Shown here: positions 41,155 through 44,715 of the stretch, piece after piece
How the letters are laid out: each line of letters starts with the position of its first letter
Position numbering within the stretch: the first letter of the stretch is position 1
Source of the DNA: Rhodoferax sp.
GTDB taxonomy: Bacteria > Pseudomonadota > Gammaproteobacteria > Burkholderiales > Burkholderiaceae_C
Length of the DNA: 44,715 nucleotides
NCBI GenBank assembly: GCA_009693325.1
Contig: SHXM01000005.1
Span: forward strand, 1 to 44,715
Reading direction: 5' to 3'
Notes under the pieces: generated by a model
What the model was told of the DNA's origin: nothing
The model's input: the letters and a program-made list of their open reading frames with translations, nothing else
The model's database searches: none
Made by a program: the position numbers and the translations under genes

Positions 41155-41405
41155 CTCAGGGATTCGATCAAATCGACATACTGCTGCATGGCATCGTCTG
41201 CAGCTGTGCCCTTCAAGCCGTTCCACGCCTCCCACTTGGCGCGGCCCACCATCTCGCTGAAGCCGGGCCTGGTTTCGTTGTTATCGCCCAGACTGGCCTG
41301 CTTGTACAGACCATAGATTTTGAGCAGGGTCAGGTTATCCGGGCGTTCGCTCAGGTCTTTTGAGTTGGCGACGGCGGCGTTGAATTGGGATTTAAGGTCA
41401 GACAT
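41151..41405 (-). CDS. Acyl-CoA-binding protein (ACBP)
   Basis: An 84-residue four-helix protein: MSDLKSQFNAAVANSKDLSE, NLTLLKIYGLYKQASLGDNN, ETRPGFSEMVGRAKWEAWNG and AMQQYVDLIESL. The conserved YGLYKQA and KWEAWN ligand residues are present, so it should bind medium- or long-chain acyl-CoA in the cytoplasm. ACBPs are patchily spread in bacteria. The start at 41405 is preferred to a longer frame. Its stop and that of the convergent PHA-region gene share the bases TTAG. Confidence 0.9.
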   Translation of the reverse strand: MSDLKSQFNAAVANSKDLSERPDNLTLLKIYGLYKQASLGDNNETRPGFSEMVGRAKWEAWNGLKGTAADDAMQQYVDLIESLS

Positions 41406-41439
41406 GGTGGCTTGCGGATAGGTGGATGGACAGCCCAAG

Positions 41440-41473
41440 AACCGGGCCGGCGAGAATTATCGCCAGCCCGGTT
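41440..41473 (-). terminator. Strong hairpin between the TetR and ACBP genes
   Basis: AACCGGGC-C-GGCGA and TCGCC-A-GCCCGGTT pair (13 bp with one mismatch) around GAATTA. It begins 25 bases past the TetR stop and ends 35 bases before the ACBP start on the minus strand. There is no U-tract. It is a likely terminator or attenuator. Confidence 0.5.
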
Positions 41474-41497
41474 GTTGGACGCTGGCAAGGCGCACCT

Positions 41498-42166
41498 TCA
41501 GGCCTGGTCGGTTTGGGCCTGGTAGGCCTGGGCCAGGGTGCGCAAATGCAGGCGCTGATCGGGCTCGAGGTAAGGCAGCAAGAGGTTGAGCACATGCAGC
41601 GCACCCCGCACCAGCGCTGCTTGCCCCCTGTCTGGCTCAAGTGCGCTGCGAGGGTTTTGCACGTATTCAAAACTCAGCCAGTAGCTCAGCACCACCACCA
41701 TGCACTGCGCTGTGGTGTCAACCGAAGACCCATCAATCTGCAGCGCGCCGGCGCGCGACATACCTTGCAGCAGAGACTTGAAGGCAGCTGTCTTGTGGTT
41801 AAGAACCGACTTTAGATGGGTCTCGAGCCGCCGGTTTTTGCTCAGCAGGTCATTGAGATCGCGGTATAAAAACCGGTATTGCCAGATCAGCTCAAACAGG
41901 CTGTGCAAAAAAAACCAGGCGTCCTCGACATTTTGCACGCCATCACTCGCCCCAAGCAGCGCATCAATGTCCCGCTCGAAACGATCAAAGAGCGCATTGA
42001 CCAGCGCCTCTTTGGCCGGGTAGTGGTAATACAGGTTGCCCGGGCTGATGCTGAGTTCGTGAGAGATCAGCGAAGTAGAAACATTGGGCTCGCCAAAGCG
42101 GTTGAACAGCGCAAGCGAGACCTCCAGAATACGCTCAGCCGTGCGCCGGGGTGCTTTCGTGGCCAT
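41498..42166 (-). CDS. TetR-family transcriptional regulator
   Basis: A 222-residue regulator. The N-terminal helix-turn-helix reads RILEVSLALFNRFGEPNVST then SLISHELSISPGNLYYHYPA. The C-terminal part has the FELIWQYRFLYRDLNDLLSK stretch seen in the TetR group common near PHA/fatty-acid genes in Betaproteobacteria. It is encoded 9 bases after the phasin gene on the same strand, so the two are probably one unit and the regulator may control phasin expression. Confidence 0.9.
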   Translation of the reverse strand: MATKAPRRTAERILEVSLALFNRFGEPNVSTSLISHELSISPGNLYYHYPAKEALVNALFDRFERDIDALLGASDGVQNVEDAWFFLHSLFELIWQYRFLYRDLNDLLSKNRRLETHLKSVLNHKTAAFKSLLQGMSRAGALQIDGSSVDTTAQCMVVVLSYWLSFEYVQNPRSALEPDRGQAALVRGALHVLNLLLPYLEPDQRLHLRTLAQAYQAQTDQA

Positions 42167-42175
42167 GGTCGGCCA

Positions 42176-42676
42176 TCACACGCGGCCACTGCCCGTACCC
42201 CGCGGCGGCGCCCCGCGTCTGGCCGCCACTTTTTTGGCTGGCGCGCTGCGGCCAGTCCTGGCCGACAAGGCCTGTACTGCGCGGCTAAGCTCGTCGAGCC
42301 GGGCCGCCAGAGCATTGAGGTCTTGGGCTGAGGGCATACCCAGCTTGTGCATGGCCCGGGCCACCCGGTCTTCAAAAATGCTCTCCAACTTGCCCCATTG
42401 GCCAGAGGCTTTGGAGGACACCTCAGCAGCCAACTCGGACGCCCGACTGCTGGCCTCGGCCAGCTTGGCCTGCGCCGCAGATTGGGTTTTGCGCTGCATG
42501 GCAACGCCCTCGTTGACCAGGACCTCAAAGGCCTTGCTGCCCTCGGCCTGGGCACGGTGAAAGGCGCCCAGGCCGGCCTGCCAAATTTGCTGCGCCGAGT
42601 CGCGCACGGCATCGCCCAGAGGGGGGTCGGCGGCTTGGGTTTTTGCAGTGCCGGATTTTTGTGCAGATTTGGCCAT
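42176..42676 (-). CDS. PHA granule-associated phasin (PhaF/PhaI type)
   Basis: A 166-residue protein of the PhaF/PhaI phasin family. It shows DSAQQIWQAGLGAFHRAQAE, GSKAFEVLVNEGVAMQRKTQ, a long amphipathic helix to about residue 105, and KLGMPSAQDLNALAARLDEL, a leucine-zipper-like oligomerisation segment. It ends in a basic tail (APAKKVAARRGAPPRG) that could touch DNA, as in PhaF. It coats PHA granules. It is first in a unit with the TetR gene and divergent from rfbB. Confidence 0.88.
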   Translation of the reverse strand: MAKSAQKSGTAKTQAADPPLGDAVRDSAQQIWQAGLGAFHRAQAEGSKAFEVLVNEGVAMQRKTQSAAQAKLAEASSRASELAAEVSSKASGQWGKLESIFEDRVARAMHKLGMPSAQDLNALAARLDELSRAVQALSARTGRSAPAKKVAARRGAPPRGTGSGRV

Positions 42677-42876
42677 GGGGGCATCTCCAAGTGTTTAGGT
42701 GTTGGGCGGGGTGTCTAGGCCTGCTTGTGTGCGGCTGACTTTACCCCTTGCCGGGCCCCGGCGGTAGGGGCGCCGGCCTAATCTGTTGGCCCTGGTCCGC
42801 CTGCCCCCTCGGTGATAATCTCGGCTCAAATTACCCCCTGTCAGGCGGGCTTTGTCAACCTTCAAGTGTGTAACAA

Positions 42877-43950
42877 ATGATTTTGGTCACCGGCGGCGCC
42901 GGCTTCATCGGTGCCAATTTTGTGTTGGACTGGCTCAGCGTGTTGGATGAGCCGGTGCTCAATCTGGACAAACTCACCTACGCTGGCAACCCGGAAAACC
43001 TGGCCGCGCTGCAGGGGGATGCCCGACACGTGTTTGTGCAGGGTGATATCGGCGACGCAGCCTTGTTGCCCCAGCTGCTGGCGCAGCACCAACCGCGTGC
43101 CGTGCTCAACTTTGCCGCCGAAAGCCATGTCGACCGCTCCATCCACGGCCCGGAAGACTTTATCCAGACCAATGTGGTGGGCACCACACGCCTGCTGCAA
43201 AGCGTGCGCGCCTACTGGCAGGGCCTGGGTGATGCGCAGCGCGCCGCCTTCCGCTTTTTGCATGTCTCCACGGACGAGGTCTACGGCAGCTTGGGGCCGG
43301 GGGATGCGGCATTTACCGAAACCCACCGCTATGAGCCCAACAGCCCCTACTCGGCCAGCAAGGCCGCCAGCGACCATTTGGTGCGGGCCTGGCAACACAC
43401 TTACGGCCTGCCGGTGCTCACCACCAACTGCAGCAACAACTACGGCCCCTACCACTTCCCAGAAAAACTTATTCCTCTGATGATCGTCAATGCGCTGGCG
43501 GGCAAGCCGCTGCCGGTGTACGGCGACGGCCAGCAAATCCGTGACTGGCTCTATGTGACAGACCATTGCAGCGCCATCCGCCGCGTGCTGAAGGCGGGCC
43601 GGGTGGGCGAGGTTTACAACGTGGGCGGCCGGAACGAAAAGCCCAACCTGGAGATCGTTCACACCGTGTGCGCCCTGCTGGACGAACTGCGCCCGCGCGC
43701 CGACGGACATAGCTACCGCAGCCAGATCAGCTTCGTCAAAGACCGCCCGGGCCACGACCGCCGCTACGCCATCGACGCCCGTAAGATTGAACAAGAGCTG
43801 GGCTGGCGCCCGGCCGAAACCTTTGAGACTGGCATCCGCAAAACCGTGCAGTGGTACCTGGCGCATCCCGACTGGGTGGCCCATGTGCAAAGTGGGGCGT
43901 ATCGTGATTGGGTGGCCAAGCAATACGACCCGCAGACCAACAACGCATGA
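42877..43950 (+). CDS. rfbB: dTDP-glucose 4,6-dehydratase
   Basis: A 357-residue extended short-chain dehydrogenase of the RfbB/RmlB type, the second step of dTDP-L-rhamnose synthesis. The NAD-binding motif is [11 protein letters not shown], the active-site segment is STDEVYGSL (D-E pair) and the YSASK motif carries the catalytic Tyr and Lys. Later stretches are [17 protein letters not shown] and [15 protein letters not shown]. No good ribosome site precedes ATG 42877. It overlaps rfbD by ATGA. It is transcribed divergently from the phasin gene across a 200-base gap in which I see no other gene. Confidence 0.97.
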   Translation: MILVTGGAGFIGANFVLDWLSVLDEPVLNLDKLTYAGNPENLAALQGDARHVFVQGDIGDAALLPQLLAQHQPRAVLNFAAESHVDRSIHGPEDFIQTNVVGTTRLLQSVRAYWQGLGDAQRAAFRFLHVSTDEVYGSLGPGDAAFTETHRYEPNSPYSASKAASDHLVRAWQHTYGLPVLTTNCSNNYGPYHFPEKLIPLMIVNALAGKPLPVYGDGQQIRDWLYVTDHCSAIRRVLKAGRVGEVYNVGGRNEKPNLEIVHTVCALLDELRPRADGHSYRSQISFVKDRPGHDRRYAIDARKIEQELGWRPAETFETGIRKTVQWYLAHPDWVAHVQSGAYRDWVAKQYDPQTNNA

Positions 43951-44715
43951 AAATCCTGCTGCTCGGCAAAAACGGACAGGTTGGCTGGGAACTGCAGCGC
44001 AGCCTGGCGCCGCTGGGTGAACTGGTGGCGCCAGGCCGTAGCGATGCGGACCTGTGCGGCGACCTCAGCAATTTGGACGGCCTGGCGCGCACCGTACAAG
44101 CCGTGCGGCCAGATGTGATCGTCAATGCGGCCGCGCACACGGCGGTGGATCGGGCCGAGAGCGAGCCTGAGTTGACCCACACCCTCAATGCCTTGGCGCC
44201 CGGCGTCTTGGCGTGCGAGGCCGCGAAAATTGGCGCCTTGCTGGTGCACTACAGCACCGACTATGTGTTCGACGGCAGCGGCAATCGCCCCTGGACCGAA
44301 ATCGATACGCCGGCCCCCTTAAGCGTCTATGGCCACAGCAAGCTCGAAGGTGAGCGTCTGATCCAGGCCGCCTGCCCGCAGCACCTGATTTTTCGCACCA
44401 GCTGGGTCTATGCAGCGCGCGGCACAAACTTCGCCAAGACCATGCTGCGCCTGGCCCAGGAGCGCGAACGCCTGACCGTCATCAACGACCAGTTTGGCGC
44501 ACCTACGGGTGCCGAGTTGATTGCCGACATCACCGCCCACGCCCTGCGCCAGTGCCTGCGCCAGCCCCATGATGCCGGCCTGTACCACCTGACCGCCAGC
44601 GGCGAGACCAGCTGGCATGGCTATGCCAACCAGGTGCTGGCCTGCAGCCGGCTAATGCACAGCGCCATAAAAATCAAAGCAACAAAGGTGGTGCCAGTGC
44701 CCAGCAGTGCCTTTG
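43947..44715 (+). CDS. rfbD: dTDP-4-dehydrorhamnose reductase (3' end outside window)
   Basis: The first 256 codons of RfbD/RmlD, the last enzyme of dTDP-L-rhamnose synthesis. The NADPH motif is [10 protein letters not shown], followed by [44 protein letters not shown] (catalytic Tyr and Lys) and [17 protein letters not shown]. It runs off the right edge. The start overlaps the rfbB stop. The last visible part ([16 protein letters not shown]) is locally AT-rich compared with the rest but is in frame. Confidence 0.95.
   Translation, partial: MKILLLGKNGQVGWELQRSLAPLGELVAPGRSDADLCGDLSNLDGLARTVQAVRPDVIVNAAAHTAVDRAESEPELTHTLNALAPGVLACEAAKIGALLVHYSTDYVFDGSGNRPWTEIDTPAPLSVYGHSKLEGERLIQAACPQHLIFRTSWVYAARGTNFAKTMLRLAQERERLTVINDQFGAPTGAELIADITAHALRQCLRQPHDAGLYHLTASGETSWHGYANQVLACSRLMHSAIKIKATKVVPVPSSAF

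Overview
The window looks like part of a chromosome from a Betaproteobacterium of the order Burkholderiales, most likely family Comamonadaceae (Rhodoferax/Polaromonas-like). The grounds are high GC, three Bug/TctC-type periplasmic receptors, a DUF1840 protein, PHA-granule proteins, heavy use of CoA-thioester catabolism and a BchC homologue. This is inferred from gene families, not from a database search.

Left part (1-8852, minus strand). A tightly packed, translationally coupled run of eight genes reads leftwards: a lipocalin-like protein (TTG start), a PaaN-type aldehyde dehydrogenase, a carotenoid/stilbene-cleavage-type oxygenase, an acyl-CoA ligase, an alpha/beta hydrolase, a nitronate monooxygenase-type flavoprotein, an SCP2-type thiolase, and an HxlR regulator cut by the window edge. 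Together they resemble an uncharacterised oxidative cleavage and CoA-dependent catabolic pathway.

8853-13036 is a patchwork: a truncated HigA-like antitoxin, the C-terminal half of a DUF4143 ATPase and a fused pair of VapC (PIN) fragments lie around intact srkA, a TauE/SafE permease gene and an FKBP isomerase gene. 13037-18785 holds a Bug receptor, htpG with a clear sigma-32 promoter, a small exported protein, an RsuA/RluF-type pseudouridine synthase bracketed by two copies of a MITE-like repeat in opposite orientation, and a Crp/Fnr regulator.

18844-27391 is one large plus-strand unit. A perfect palindrome lies at about -41.5 from a predicted promoter, followed by a long acyl-CoA synthetase, a complete LIV-type ABC importer (two ATPases, two permeases, binding protein) and a PaaK-like CoA ligase. 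The livM-type gene and the start of the binding-protein gene are clearly poorer in GC than their neighbours, and a tandem REP-like repeat sits at the boundary. 27526-30505 has two adjacent Bug receptors and an isolated bchC.

30610-32503 (minus) is DUF1840, a RIO1-type kinase and a vapBC module, with vapB, vapC and the kinase joined by ATGA overlaps. 32546-39557 (plus) is an aerobic 2-aminobenzoyl-CoA (anthranilate) catabolic operon: palindromic promoter, fused monooxygenase/reductase, MarR regulator, enoyl-CoA hydratase, acyl-CoA dehydrogenase, CoA ligase and a RidA-like protein that lacks the usual catalytic arginine.

39765-42676 carries a lipoprotein aminopeptidase and PHA/acyl-CoA-related genes (PHA granule-region protein, acyl-CoA-binding protein, TetR regulator, phasin). 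42877-44715 begins a dTDP-rhamnose locus (rfbB, rfbD) that runs off the right edge. I saw no tRNA, rRNA, CRISPR array or intact transposase gene.
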